Shown here one piece after another: positions 1 through 10,729 of a DNA stretch of 64,000 bases; positions within the stretch are counted from its first letter, which is position 1, and every line of letters starts with the position of its first letter. The stretch is from Macrosoma leucophasiata. Taxonomy: Eukaryota > Arthropoda > Insecta > Lepidoptera > Hedylidae. Under the pieces are notes generated by a model that did no database searches, had not been told where the DNA came from, and saw only the letters and a program-made list of their open reading frames with translations. The translations under genes were made by a program, and so were the position numbers. Location: contig JAWQUS010000011.1 of assembly GCA_036365455.1 (NCBI GenBank), positions 4,608,001-4,672,000 on the forward strand, in the 5' to 3' direction.

Positions 1-207
1 TTTTAAATCATCACAGAAGAATCTCTTTGAACGGGCAACAATTTCTCACATGTTGTGATGGGCAAAAACGAAAATACCGATGCGATCTACATGCTGAAAC
101 TGTTCAAGTTTAACTGTATTAGCCATATTATTACATACCCTCATTATATACATACCCTCATATACATATACGGATACATACCCTCCCCCCTGCTACAATC
201 GCCACGC
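1..207. other. Unassigned AT-rich DNA with short CATACCCTC repeats
   Basis: I see no gene here. Around 135-185 the word ATACCCTC recurs several times in a short interrupted tandem arrangement. The ATG-started frame across it has no recognisable protein features. Confidence 0.4.
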
Positions 208-340
208 TTGGCATGTAAATTGGCGATCGCGGTGGCGGTAGTTTCATCGCAGGACGCTGCTACCCATCTTGCATTGTTGCACTTACTTACTACCGCCCCA
301 TTGGAATGGTTTGACCGCCATTGTTCGGTTGACGGAAAGT
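208..340 (-). repeat. Dispersed repeat D, copy 1
   Basis: Read on the minus strand, this stretch matches 7525-7645 on the plus strand. Shared blocks include CCGAACAATGGCGGT, GCAGCGTCCT and GAAACTACCGCCAC, in the same order and with similar spacing. The family is not one I recognise, and no open frame is shared between the copies. It is probably a degraded transposon fragment. Confidence 0.6.
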
Positions 341-947
341 TGGGGATATTGGCAACAAAATGAAGTCCTTTGTCTTGAAAAATAATCTGCGTGACTGTAC
401 TTTGACATGAATTCGGTTAAAATGTGAACGTGTGTCCAGTTGGCGAAAAAAAATTGTATTTTTTTTAAGTTTCACTATGTGGACACACGCATTAATATTG
501 TCGTGTCCAGACGACGAAATAACAAGTCATTACAATTTCAAGTTTAACCAACTGGACATACGTGTGTCTGGTCGTCCGTGTCGAGTTGACGAATAACCCG
601 TTATACGAGTAAAAAAATAAGGGAAATCCAAAGAAAATACGATACATTTTTCCTATAATATTAAAATAATGACATGTGTAAGTAAGAACAGCTGTCCTTC
701 ACACGATCGTTAAGGAAACCCCCAGTTAGTAATATCGATGTTTAAAAATACACGAGTTCTAACATAAATAATTTATCACAACACCTAAATTACACTTAAT
801 AGAGAAAGAAAAATAGGTAACGCGCCTCCGCTAATTAAATCGAAATGTGAACTCACAACACGGATCCCCATTGACGCTATAATACTTTAATCAAACAATT
901 GTGAAGATAGAAACGTATCTAGGAAATTGTAAACACAGGACATGTTT
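341..947. other. Unassigned AT-rich DNA
   Basis: No gene, RNA or complete mobile element was recognised. The words GTGTCCAG and ACTGGACA recur at 430-570 in both orientations, which could be a decayed inverted-repeat element, but the arms are too diverged to delimit. Confidence 0.3.
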
Positions 948-1278
948 GTTAAAGGCATAAAGCAACACGGGCCACCGGCCGCCGTAGCGGACCGGAGGAG
1001 AGTAGCCATAGCGTTCATTACCGATGCAAAACAGTCTGTCATTTTTTGCGGGGTGAACTACGTGTGATACACACACACTACGAAGGTCGTCTAGTACTAC
1101 GAAACTCACACATTGACTGTAACAAAAGACATAAACAATTTCACGCACACATTTAAACATCTGGGCGACAAGCGATGGACCACTTGGGCTTGTACTTTGA
1201 CAGAGGGGAAAGCCTGCATATGGCTACTCCTCTCCGGACCGCCGCGGCCAGTGAACCGTATTGCTCTATGGTTAAAGG
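948..1278. mobile_element. hAT-like MITE, copy 1 (element 956-1270)
   Basis: A 315-bp non-autonomous DNA transposon. The ends form terminal inverted repeats of roughly 50 bp starting CATAAAGCAACAC on the left and, reverse-complemented, CATAGAGCAATAC on the right. Both run through a GC-rich block into AGTAGCCATA. The 8-bp sequence GTTAAAGG flanks the element directly on both sides (948-955 and 1271-1278). An 8-bp duplication is typical of hAT elements. It carries no transposase frame. The same family recurs at 40859-41186 with a different 8-bp duplication. Confidence 0.9.
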
Positions 1279-1552
1279 GAACAAACACGCTCGTCGCTTC
1301 TAGTTTGAACAGGGACTCAAGGGCAGCGCCAGACTTTCACCACCCACGAGCTTCCTAAGAGAAAGTCAACGTTTTCGAGTCAGTTTTTACATCCTGACCT
1401 CTTTTACGACGTGAAGGGGCGGCCTCAAGGCCGTGGATACACGAAACTTTGTACAATTACTCACACACGGACAAGTTGTATTAATTAAATACTGAATACG
1501 CACCCAGGGCCGAAATTCAAAGAGATCACATAAATATAAAAAAAATTGCGGT

Positions 1553-1745
1553 TTTTTAACCGAGTTCAAAAAACGAGAAGGTTCTCAATTCGGCCGGTAT
1601 ATATATATATATATATTTTTTTCTTATGTATGTACGCCAATTTCGCCGAGATTTCTGGACCGTTTTACGTAATTCTTATTTTGTTTGATGCGGAATAGTT
1701 TCGAATTGGTCCCATATAAATTTGATTCAGAAAGGCCCATCAGTT
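1553..1745 (+). repeat. Lepidopteran 'ACCGA(C/G)TTCAAAAA' dispersed repeat, diverged copy
   Basis: The stretch begins AACCGAGTTCAAAAAACGAG, then has GAGAAGGTTCTCAATTCG, a TA microsatellite (about 1600-1617), and further blocks ending near TTGGTCCCATATAAATTTG. A second, shorter copy is at 62589-62660 (ACCGACTTCAAAAAGGAGG, then GAGGTTCTCAATTCG). The layout is that of a common lepidopteran interspersed repeat; the superfamily is not determinable here. Confidence 0.6.
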
Positions 1746-2117
1746 TTTATTTTATGAGCATTTTTCTACTTACTTTCACCTCAGACTAAAGGAATAAGAA
1801 TAGACGGCGAGTTGTCATACAGTGCGTTGAATCCACTGACGTCCTAGATAGTCCTAATGCGCATGGCAACAAGATGACAACAAGTGACAATGACACATTT
1901 ACTCATCGACGATACAACACAGCTTATTTACCCCTTCGTGGATAAAATTTTTTCATTGATTTCGTATAGTCATGTAATCATTTTGTATCGACACACCTAA
2001 ACAATTTAAATTAGGTATCTAATTGTCACGAAGCTAAAAGAGTCAGATTTTACAAATTTAACAGATGTGAACATTAATATAATTGTAAAACTGTAATTTT
2101 AAACTAAAAAGTATTAA

Positions 2118-2585
2118 ATAAATATAACTACGTTAAGAAAAACCGACTTCAAAACTGAAAAGTAAAAAATAATAAAGATTTAATTGTAATTATATATTAC
2201 TACCTATTATTTATAGGTGCTATTTACTTACTATGTTTGAAGTCGGTGCCAAGCCAAATACCACTAAAGTAGGCATTTCATTGTATTAAAACGTAACTTC
2301 ACGCCTGTAATCCCTGAAGGGGTAGGCAGAGGTAAATGCATGAATTCAAGCATACATGCAAACACCCACGATTCGCCGGTTACGTTTTGTTCAGTGTATT
2401 AATTTGCTCATATTCATATTTAGAGTGATTAAAATATAATTATTTGTTTAAGGCTTGGCACCGACTTCAAACCTATTAGTAAATAGCACATATAAATAAT
2501 AGGTAGTATATAATTACAATTAAATCTTTATTATTTTTTACTTTTCAGTTTTGAAGTCGGTTTTTCTTAACGTAGTTATATTTAT
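2118..2585. mobile_element. Long-inverted-repeat (fold-back) element with a SINE-A tail between the arms
   Basis: Two arms of about 135 bp, 2118-2255 and 2452-2585, are near-perfect reverse complements. Each runs from ATAAATATAACTACGTTAAG through ACCGACTTCAAAACTG to GAAGTCGGTGCCAAGCC. Between them lies a minus-strand fragment of SINE family A (2293-2392). The paired arms could form a very stable hairpin. No coding capacity is present. TTAA occurs close to both outer ends, but not symmetrically, so a piggyBac-type assignment is not supported. Confidence 0.85.
2293..2392 (-). mobile_element. SINE family A, 5'-truncated
   Basis: The 3' half of SINE family A in reverse orientation: CGTAACTTCACGCCTGTAAT, then GAAGGGGTAGGCAGAGGTAAA and CACCCACGATTCGCCGGTTACG. 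Complete copies of the family are at 6207 and 41412. It sits between the arms of the long inverted repeat, so it either inserted there or was captured. Confidence 0.8.
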
Positions 2586-2589
2586 GGCA

Positions 2590-5393
2590 TTAATAAGATG
2601 ATCCCTGGCCTTATTAGCCGAAGCGCTGATGTTGAAGTATATTATAGACAACTGAGTTAAATAAGAGACAATTAACACGTATTACCCTCAATATTTTTTT
2701 ACAAACATAAGACTGATCATTTCACATCCAAATTAGACACGCAAATAAAAAAGGAGGAATTTGCTTCATCCTATGAAGGTAAATATTAAAACTCTTAAAT
2801 AAAAATTTAAAAAGAAAATAGAAATTATCATGGTTACTACTGGACTTAGACAATGGAGGAAAGAGGTGGATTGCGAGCCGGGCTCCTGCATCCACTACAT
2901 CAAACTGCTTGCCTAGTAAAAAAACCAATGCTCGCCACTTAATTCATACTTAAAACACAGTTTTGTGTATTGATTAATTTCATGATTGCGTACCTACACT
3001 TACTTAGTAATAATATAAAAACCTTCGCAAATAATGCATTATTTTGGAACAACTTTGGTTAGCATAAAATCGGTTATAGTGAGCTAAGGTTAAAAGATAG
3101 ACATATTATGCTGTGCCGGACTTTTTTTGAAGGGAAAAAATCCTTTAATACATGATTTTTGCGAAAATTTTACTGTTTACGCAGTGCACGCTGCGGAAGT
3201 TCTCAATAGGAAAAAAAATACCCCGATTTTGAAACATTCTTCATTGGTGCTCCGCTCCTATTGATCTTAGCGTGATGATATATAGCCTAAAGCCTTCCTC
3301 GATAAATTGACTGTCTAACACTAAATTTTTCAAATCGGACCAGTTGTTCCTGAGATTAGCACGTTCAAGCAAACAAACAAACAAACTCTTTAGCTTTATA
3401 ATATTAGTATAGATATTAAAAATGAATAACCTAATTTCGGTAATCAGTTCTAGCAGGTACATACGCAAACTAAAAAAAAACCTTTTAAATAGAATTCCAC
3501 AGCTAAAGGATTCATTTTTTAATTTTATTTATCATTCTGATATATTGTATGTTATTGGTGTTTTGCACTGATGAATGAGAATCGACAGTTTTACATCAAG
3601 ATTAACATATCCCATATCCTCAGGTAAGACACGAAGTCGATTTCGAAAAAAAAAAATATAAAAGGGACTGATTCATGATCGAAAGAGCGATAAACGAAAT
3701 TCCGAAGTAAAGATTGGTGGAGTATCAAAAATATTCTGACCCGATTGGTTTCGATCGATAAATTCAATTTATTGGGTGTTGTATACATTAATAGTTAATT
3801 CCAAAGAAATCATAAGAGACATGCTAAAAAACAATGGTCAGCTAGTTAATAATAGGATTGTTATCGTGAAAATCGAGGTCATTTCTGATGTATCTTAAAT
3901 GTCGAATATGCGGAAGCTACGTAAGCCAGTTTAGCAAGACGATAAAACGTTGAATTAGGTTAAAAATAAAACACTCCACGGCCTCGCATAACAATATTTA
4001 TTCTATGACAAAGCAACAACAAAGGAGATGGAACCAAGAAAATTATAGAAATTTTCAACTGCTTAACGTCGTTAGAAAGCAGCAACTGCTATCAATCACG
4101 AACGTTGTGGAAATGAAGAAATTTTCCATTATAGAGGAAATTAAGTGTCTATTGTGATGTTGCGATGTAGCAAAAGAAACATTAAGAGGCAGTTTTACAG
4201 GGCGAAATCATTTGTCTATTGAAAGTGCTTTCGCGGAACGGGCTCAATTTATTTTTGGTGTTATTTTTGGAGGTACCATCATAGAGACAGATGCACGTCT
4301 TTGTCTGGTCCCGCAATTGAATTAAATGTTGGATGTCCGTTCATCGTGGTCCATCTGATTACATAAATCAAGTGTTGTCCATTGGCTATCCCTTCTCCGA
4401 TTATTATGGGTTCTACGAAACGCATTATCTTATCGAGCAATCGGCTGGTTCGTTTAGACGACATTACGTCAATCCGGGAACGATACCTAATGAACCGAAC
4501 GAGCGTCGGGTCCGTGGAGCATTACAATCTACATCGATGCCACGGGCTACGTCCAGTTAAAACTAGCCTGCACGTCATCTCCTTGTTTCACGCCTTGTTA
4601 AATCCATGCTAAAAGCGTATTCCGTATACGAGGAAGTACACTTTATTGACCTGAATAGTATTGAATGTCGAATGGATTAAGTATCATTCCATGGTCTCCT
4701 GGATACTGAACAACTTGGATTGTAAAGCACTTTTGGCAATGGCTCAAGAATTAATCAATACCAAATCAATATTCTCATATTATTAACAAAATTTATGGTC
4801 ATTGAATTCAACTAAAAACGTTTGTAAGAGTTTTAAGCATATTGGATCTAAAAGAAAAATTATTAGTAAGTAGGTACGTAAGCACATACCAAAAGCTTCG
4901 AACACAATATTGCTCCAACATCTACAATTCGACGTCGCATTTACCTGAAACAATAACATAAACGTTAAAATGTTATCAATATCGGTAAATAAAAACAAAT
5001 TGCTTAATTTAAACAATAAATGAAGATAAAATAGAAAAAATATACAGGCAAAGTTTGACTCAAATGTATCAATGATAGAATATTTATATACCTAAGAAAC
5101 AGGTTTTTTTTAATTAGACATACTAATAAATTAGATGTTACACTTAACGATACATAGACTCATTGATCTCAATTCGATATTATTATGAAAAATTATTGCC
5201 CCTGATTCAAAATCACAAAAAAATATGTCTGTCACTGGTATGGACAGATATCTGCACTAGAATTAAGAGCTATCTAACTTCAAATTTTAAACAGCATTTT
5301 AGAATACATTAAAACACTCCGTTTATAAGCACAACTCAAAAATTTGCTTAAGAAGTCGATTGACAGCTCTACAAAGTTCTTAATGATTCTATT
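2590..5393. other. Mostly unassigned AT-rich DNA
   Basis: No convincing gene. At 3100-3420 there is a decayed interspersed repeat ending in repeated CAAA units and TTATAATATTAGTATAGAT, a terminal sequence common in lepidopteran repeats. At 4280-4560 several frames overlap on both strands, but none resembles a known family. The rest shows only low-complexity A/T runs. Confidence 0.35.
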
Positions 5394-5677
5394 CTAATGT
5401 TGTTTATTATATTATTTCGCATTGACACATGCTTGTGAAATATATTTATATTTAAAGAAAAATGGAAAGAAAAAAGCATAGTATGGCAATAGATGGCGCT
5501 GCTGCCACCATAAGGCAATGCAATAAATGTGAAGGAAAGATTTGACAAATCAGGTAGGACTTCGGTAGCTCAGCTGGAAGAGCGGCTGGACTAGATTCCC
5601 AGTGGCCGCGAGTTCGAGTCTCGCCTGAAGTCAATTTTTTCTTTCCATTTTTCTTTAAAAACAAATATACTAATGTT
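5394..5677 (+). mobile_element. tRNA-like fold-back element (family T), short copy 1
   Basis: The element spans 5402-5669 and is flanked by the 8-bp direct repeat CTAATGTT (5394-5401, 5670-5677). The head GTTTATTATATTATTTCGC is followed by TTTAAAGAAAAATGGAAAG. That segment is the reverse complement of the element's own 3' end (CTTTCCATTTTTCTTTAAA). Orientation then switches near 5477, and the forward half carries the spacer block GATGGCGCTGCTG and the tRNA-like sequence at 5559-5632. It is a single-unit relative of the 29.2-34.7 kb array. Confidence 0.85.
5559..5632 (+). tRNA. tRNA-like sequence, probably a SINE-type Pol III promoter (isotype not assignable)
   Basis: Acceptor arms ACTTCGG and CTGAAGT pair, U8 and A9 are present, and the D arm GCTC/GAGC and T arm GCGAG-TTCGAGT-CTCGC are canonical. 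The anticodon arm is abnormal: a seven-base loop CTAGATT would give anticodon AGA but needs an A-C mismatch in the stem, and there is no long variable arm as required for tRNA-Ser. It lies in a mobile element with a T-run 3' of it. A functional decoding tRNA is therefore unlikely. Confidence 0.6.
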
Positions 5678-5797
5678 ATACACCTGCAGGTCTTTTGTTC
5701 TTCATATCAATTTGATAAATTTAGATAACTACCTACCAGCACACAATGAGTCATAGCAGTAGAGCGTTTTGAAATCAAGAATCTGATAAAAATGAGA

Positions 5798-6032
5798 GTA
5801 AAAGCAGAGAATATGTAATAATACTACGTACAGAATGGACACTTCGACGTTCCGCCCGACTTCCCCGCATAACTAAACCCCTTCCCCTCCTATGGGCGAT
5901 GGTTGGTATTTTCTACGTGCTACGCACACAGGTGCATGTGTAAATGCACGTCATTGATTGATGTCTGTGTAATAGAGACCAAATTAAGCGTTTGTATGGA
6001 ATTTTGTCGGAGTGTACGCGGTGTGGTAAAAG
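5798..6032 (+). mobile_element. Short element family E, copy 1 (5805-6025)
   Basis: A 221-bp segment flanked by GTAAAAG on both sides (5798-5804, 6026-6032). It starts CAGAGAATATGTAATA and ends GAGTGTACGCGGTGTG. A reverse-oriented copy of 220 bp is at 26341-26560, with its own 7-bp flanking duplication ACAGAGG. Apart from the outermost CA the ends are not clear inverted repeats, so the transposition class is unclear. The 62-codon frame across it is not conserved as a protein. Confidence 0.75.
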
Positions 6033-6206
6033 TCAGACATACACTAAGCAGGAAACAAGAGCCTAATAGCACTAATAGGGCAACGATATAAAACCTAATA
6101 AACAGCGGTTAAACCGCAGGGTAAAACTATAAGTAGGTATCATTGAAATAAATTTCATTGTCCAAGCGAAAAATTGTAATAAAAAGAAAAATATATGGAT
6201 CAAAAA

Positions 6207-6514
6207 CTGCCTCAGTAGCCTAGTGGTAGCAGGCCACTACTACTACGCTGGAGGTCCTGGGTACGATTCCCGGGTCGGGGGCTATCAGAGATAACTGTTT
6301 AAAATCCTTTATCTCTGATTTTTTGGGATTTTTCTATTTTCTGGAAGATTCCCAGTACCTCGGAGTTTGGTAATGTGCCGGAGATGGCAACAGGCTCGCC
6401 ACCTGTTACATAGGCCAAAACGTAAGCGGCGAATAGTGGGTATTTGCATGTATGCTTGTATACATACATTTACATCTGCCTAACCCATCGGGAAATACAG
6501 GCGTGGCGTTACGT
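6207..6514 (+). mobile_element. SINE family A, near full length
   Basis: The tRNA-derived head CTGCCTCAGTAGCCTAGTGG (box A-like) is followed by GGTACGATTCCCGGG (box B-like). The body has TTTCTGGAAGATTCCCAGTA, GGCAACAGGCTCGCCACCTG and a 3' end TACAGGCGTGGCGTTACG. Other copies lie at 2293, 10421, 24395, 26190, 41412, 51036 and 53888. Such elements are transcribed by RNA polymerase III and mobilised by partner LINE proteins; it encodes nothing. Confidence 0.85.
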
Positions 6515-6535
6515 TAAAAAAGTTGGTCCGATGTG

Positions 6536-6700
6536 TAACGACCGATTGAACCGATGCTCACGGTTTCCGATTCCCGTACCGGGACAAATATATTTGTATG
6601 TCTTACAGATATTTGTTTCGGGTCTGGTGGGTGCTTGTGTATTTGTTGTGTGTAAAAAACAGCACCCACGACACAATACCTAGTGTGGGGCTTTGAAAAG
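6536..6700 (+). mobile_element. SINE family C, copy 1
   Basis: A degenerate tRNA-like head (ACGACCGATTGAACC, then GATTCCCGTACCGGGACAAA) is followed by the body ATATTTGTTTCGGGTCTGG, GCACCCACGACACAA and TGTGGGGCT. The same order is found at 52077-52265 and 60508-60690, which have better-preserved box B sequences (GGGTTCGATCC). No coding content. Confidence 0.75.
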
Positions 6701-7097
6701 TCTATTGTTTATTTATTTTACTCGAGTCTACTATAGTAAAAACCGCGCGTTCAAATCGATCCATCTTCAAGCTTTCATACAAAAAAAATCAGACAAGCAG
6801 ACAATTAGTCATCATTAGCATATGCCACCAATGACATACGATGTGACTCATAAAAGAATGGCGTTCTGTCATCGTTAAATCAATCACAACACAGCTAAGC
6901 AATTAAATGAAACAGTTTATGCGTAACCAATGGCTTTGTGTCGTTCAGTGGAAAACACAATGCTTATTAGCAATTCGTTCATCGTTAGATGCATTTAGAT
7001 TGCTAATCAATGTTATTTTATCGCGGATTTCATTTTTTACTGTCCTTTTGTACATATTTTCAAATAAAGAATAATAATAATTATAATTCAATCATCA

Positions 7098-7325
7098 TTA
7101 TCATAATTTCAGCCAAAAGACGTCCACTGCTGAACAAAGGCCTCCCCCAAAGAATGCCTTAACGAACGGTCCCGGGCCGCCCTCATCCAGCGATTGCCCG
7201 CGACCTTCACCAGGTCGTCGGTCCACCTCGTGGGAGGCCTGCCTATGCTTCGTTTTCCGGTACGTGGTCGCCACTCTAGAACTCTTCTGCCCCAACGGCC
7301 GTCAGTTCTGCGAGCTATGTGTGTT
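7098..7325 (-). mobile_element. RTE-type LINE, 3' end fragment
   Basis: Read on the minus strand, the frame contains GRRVLEWRPRTGK-like and VGRPPTRWTDDLVKVAG-like residues followed by the terminal AGGCCTTTGTTCAGCAGTGG tail. This is the C-terminal end of the endonuclease/reverse-transcriptase polyprotein of lepidopteran RTE-like elements. Only the last 220 bp remain. Related ends occur at 14840, 25085, 39140 and 45775, and a tiny one at the right edge of the window. Confidence 0.8.
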
Positions 7326-7524
7326 TTATGTTATAATTCAATATTAATCGTAAAATTTTACTGTCAAAGAGTTCTTAATCTCACAACATCAATCACTAGG
7401 TTTGATTATTACAGACTTAAAATAGTGGAAAATTATGCATGAAATGTCTTAAACCATATGACGTCGGAACGTGAACCCCACTGCCCACTAGCGGACGAGA
7501 ATTTTTTTGGTAGTGCGTAGTCAA

Positions 7525-7645
7525 ACAACCGAACAATGGCGGTTAACCCAATCCCAAAATGCAATCACACGGGGTGGGCGGCAGCGTCCTCCGATCCTGC
7601 GAAACTACCGCCACTGTGATCACCAACTCGTATGGCAAGCGTAAC
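7525..7645 (+). repeat. Dispersed repeat D, copy 2
   Basis: Matches the reverse complement of 208-340 in several ordered blocks (CCGAACAATGGCGGT, GGCAGCGTCCT, GAAACTACCGCCACTG, GGCAAGCGTAACGAT). A short plus-strand LINE tail with GTCCAGCAGTGGACAAAAG follows at about 7685-7735, so two unrelated repeat fragments abut here. Confidence 0.6.
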
Positions 7646-8064
7646 GATAAAGGCGTATCCCCCATATGAAGCAATAGGGCATATTTGGGGGAGGCTTTTG
7701 TCCAGCAGTGGACAAAAGCCTTGGTCTTTCGGCTGAAACGATGGAATCATACTACCTGGCACGTGTATTGCGTAAAATTGACAACTCAGATTTTGAACTC
7801 TAGAGCTTCAAAGAGTTTTGATTTAGAAAATGTACCTACTATCGAGTGGCTGATAGAGAATATAATCCATCCCCATGCCAAGTGGAAAGCAAAAAAAATC
7901 TAAATAAGCAAAGTTTTGAATACCTACATCTTTAATGGATTGTGGAAAAACGCGAGCGCGATACTGTTTAGCACTAAGAGTATGCAAAACTTACAAAAAC
8001 ATCAAAGTTATCCATTTTACTATAGGTACTTTAGGTTATTATTTTCATTCTCTAATTAAAATGC

Positions 8065-8286
8065 TTTATAGATAATTGTTTTATATTATTTCGCATTAAC
8101 ACATGCTTGTGAAATATATTTTATTTTAAAGAAAAATGGAAAGTCAATTTTTTAATTGACTTCAGGCAAGACTCGAACTCGCAGCCTACTGGCTGGACTA
8201 GATTCCCAGTAGGCTGTGAGTTCGAGTCTTGCCTGAAGTCAAATTTTTCTTTCCATTTTTCTTTAAAATAAAATTTATAGATAATT
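8065..8286 (+). mobile_element. tRNA-like fold-back element (family T), short copy 2
   Basis: The element spans 8078-8273 and is flanked by the 13-bp direct repeat TTTATAGATAATT (8065-8077, 8274-8286). The head GTTTTATATTATTTCGC is followed by the inverted 3' tail and an inverted tRNA 3' half (8158-8192). Orientation switches inside the anticodon arm, and the forward tRNA half and tail follow to CTTTAAAATAAAA. The two tRNA halves form a 35-bp-arm hairpin with about 13 bases between. The spacer part of the 305-bp unit is absent. No intact tRNA gene is present. Confidence 0.9.
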
Positions 8287-8559
8287 ACCATGTCAAAAAC
8301 CTCCATTGTCGCATCGCAGCGTCATCGACACCAACACTTCATTGATGAAGAGAGTGTGTGTAAGACAGTTAAATAAGGTTGCACCATGGGGTTTTGGCGG
8401 GAACCTTGAGAGGCGTGTGGTGCTCTTATTTTATTTCATTTTCTTAGTGTATTTTTGAGTTATCTATACTTATAATAAAACTGTAGAAGTGTAAATTCTG
8501 TACATTAAAAATATTTAAAAAATAAAATAAAAATGTAATAAGAAGTAACTTAGGCTACT

Positions 8560-8855
8560 TTGATACTAGCTGCGCCCACACTTCGTCCGGGTAGATACTG
8601 AACAATCATATTTTTTCTCACGTGGACGAAGTCGCGGGCACAGCTAGTCTATAATATAAAAATAAGTCGGGTTTTCCTTCCTGACGCTATATCTCCAGAA
8701 CGCACGAACCGATTTCCATGGTTTTGCATTCGTTGGAAAAGTCTCGGGCTCCGTGAGTCTTATAGCAAAGAAAATACAGGAAAAATTACTTATAAAACGA
8801 CATCCACGCGGGCGAAGCCGCGGGCAACAGCTAGTATTAAATAAAGTTGGTGGTA
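8560..8855 (+). repeat. Lepidopteran interspersed repeat ending in CGCGGGCAACAGCTAGT
   Basis: Two adjoining segments end in GTCGCGGGCACAGCTAGT (about 8648) and GCCGCGGGCAACAGCTAGT (about 8834). Upstream are CTGACGCTATATCTCCAGAA and ACGAACCGATTTCCATGG. This is the layout of a very abundant lepidopteran non-autonomous repeat (Lep1/Helitron-like in my recollection). A related copy is at 12508-12690. The 135-codon minus-strand frame over it is incidental. Confidence 0.6.
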
Positions 8856-9164
8856 TTTTGTTTGATATAGGCTTATTACAGTGCCCGTGTATAGTGAAAT
8901 AGAATAACAGTGCGAAAACACGGCTTTTCAGTTTGCCTCCAAAACTTCTTTTGTAATGTTCTGGTAAAGTAGCCATCGCTTTACTCGAATTACTGACTGT
9001 GACTCTGTCTGACTGACTTATAATTGACCGACTGACTCTTACTTTTACCACAGTCTAAAGAAAACGAACTTTTACGCTGCTTGCGAATACGAAATAACAT
9101 TTTACTTGACACTGTCAATATGCGTAATAGCGATGCCAATATAATTAAAAAAAAAAAATGGTTG

Positions 9165-9196
9165 CACCATTGATATACAAATGTATATCAATGGGT
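9165..9196. repeat. Short perfect palindrome
   Basis: CCATTGATATACA pairs with TGTATATCAATGG across two bases, and both sides are bordered by GTTGCAC. It is probably a small fold-back remnant. Confidence 0.6.
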
Positions 9197-9459
9197 TGCA
9201 CTGTGATACGCGCCGGTAATCACGTTAGATACGCTCTCAATCTGTGAGTGTATAATTAAACAAAATCTCTGAGATAGCCAACTGACACACATACATTATA
9301 AAAACTATGACGTAGCCAAAGCACTTGCGATGTGCTGTTACTTCGTTCTTGATTGTTGAAATGTCCGGGGACTTACATCATTAATTAGTAGTGAACTAGT
9401 ACAGTTCCAGGGAGATAGGCGTCAAAAAATTTAATATAGGTACATACGTGGGTTTAGAG

Positions 9460-9555
9460 AGATTCACAGACCGCACTACGACTTTACTTTCAGCAAAGGA
9501 CGCTTAGAACTGTCAAATCTCATACTTTATTGATGAAAGTGCGGTCTATGACACA
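9460..9555. mobile_element. Palindromic MITE family F, diverged copy
   Basis: GAGATTCACAGACCGCACTA then CGACTTTACTTTCAGCAAAG matches the left arm of the near-perfect palindrome at 13832-13965. The right arm survives only as GAAAGTGCGGTCTATGA. Non-coding. Confidence 0.7.
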
Positions 9556-9614
9556 TCCAGTGTTGTATAGTTATTGGTTGTCCCAACATTAATTAGAATA
9601 AGTAGCCAAGATTT

Positions 9615-9830
9615 GAATTTGCAGTTTGCCTGTGACCACGGCTGCTGGAAAGCGACCAAAACGTCGAGTTGGTGATCAAGTTGGGAGAATAAAAATGGGC
9701 AATATATGTATGCCACAATTTAATTCAATTCATTTATTTAATATCAATTTTTACATTGTGTTTGAAATTACGATATGTGAAGATCGCGAAAACCCGCGAA
9801 AGCGTTAGATTTGAATTTGGCATAATTGGT
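9615..9830 (+). repeat. Dispersed repeat sharing the 'GCGACC(A/G)AAACGTCG' block
   Basis: GAAAGCGACCAAAACGTCGAG and the downstream GATCGCGAAAACCCGCGAAAG resemble 52690-52780 (GAAAAGCGACCGAAACGTCG, CTCGCGAAAACC). I cannot place it in a family. Confidence 0.4.
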
Positions 9831-10420
9831 GCAGTTAAGTAGATAATAGACAGATAGAACAGCTGATAGCTTAGGTACTGGCTACTTAGTCATGAAGGCC
9901 ATTTGCTTGATAGCACATCAAGCAGTCATATCAGTGCCAGCTACACTACACTTAACCCTATCCTTTGTACCTACCTACAGTCAATTTAAAAAAAAAAAAG
10001 AAAATCCGTGTTTTTATTGCAATTTTTTTGCGTTTTTTGAAAACCCTTCATGTCAAATCTCTAACACACTAAATAAGTAGCGACAGAAATTGAAGCTATA
10101 CAGCTTTGTTCTATCGTCGATGATCACCACACAATGAAAATGAAAGCGAAAGTCTCAATTTTGTCGCTCGTTGCTCAATCGAGCGACCACAGAAATCGCA
10201 TTGAAATAAATGTATTTTCTCTCGAATATAAAACGACAACGATTGATAAAATCTACTCTGACGTTCAAGTCACTTTTCAGCTCCCGTTATCCTGAGAAAT
10301 TATTAATGGGTTACATAAAAACATTGATGACATGCATATCTTTGAATTGTGGTGCCGCTACTGATCTTCGTAATAAGAAAATAGAAACTCATTGAGAATT
10401 ATCCTTTTTCGTAAAAGTTT

Positions 10421-10698
10421 ATACGTAACCTCACAAATGTTTTTCTCGAAGGGGTAAGCAGAGGAAAGAGAATGCATTTAAGCGTACATTTAGACACCCA
10501 CGATTCGCCTGTTACGTTTTGTCCCATGTCAAAAATAGGTGGCGAGCCTAATACTATCTTCGGCCCCATTACCGAACTCCGAGGGCGACAGTAAGAAACT
10601 TTCGAAACATGATTTAAACTCAATAGCATTTATCCTCCGACGCCGGGGTCTAACTCAGGATCGCAGCATAGCAATGATGGCCTGCTACCACTATAGGT
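10421..10698 (-). mobile_element. SINE family A, near full length
   Basis: Reverse-oriented copy from ACGTAACCTCAC (3' end) to GGCCTGCTACCACTATAGG (5' tRNA-derived head). It contains CACCCACGATTCGCCTGTTA and GGTGGCGAGCC. Box B is diverged (GTCTAACTCAGGATCG). Several small deletions are present, consistent with an old insertion. Confidence 0.75.
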
Positions 10699-10729
10699 AA
10701 TACCGAACCAGATGAAATTTTATAAAAGC

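Noticed and set aside
2118..2585. piggyBac-type MITE
   Set aside because: TTAA occurs near both ends but at different distances from the inverted arms, so it is not a convincing target duplication.
5452..5664. 70-codon minus-strand ORF
   Set aside because: It is the reverse of the family-T element including its tRNA-like sequence.
8644..9051. 135-codon minus-strand ORF
   Set aside because: It lies largely in an abundant lepidopteran interspersed repeat and has no protein similarity that I recognise.
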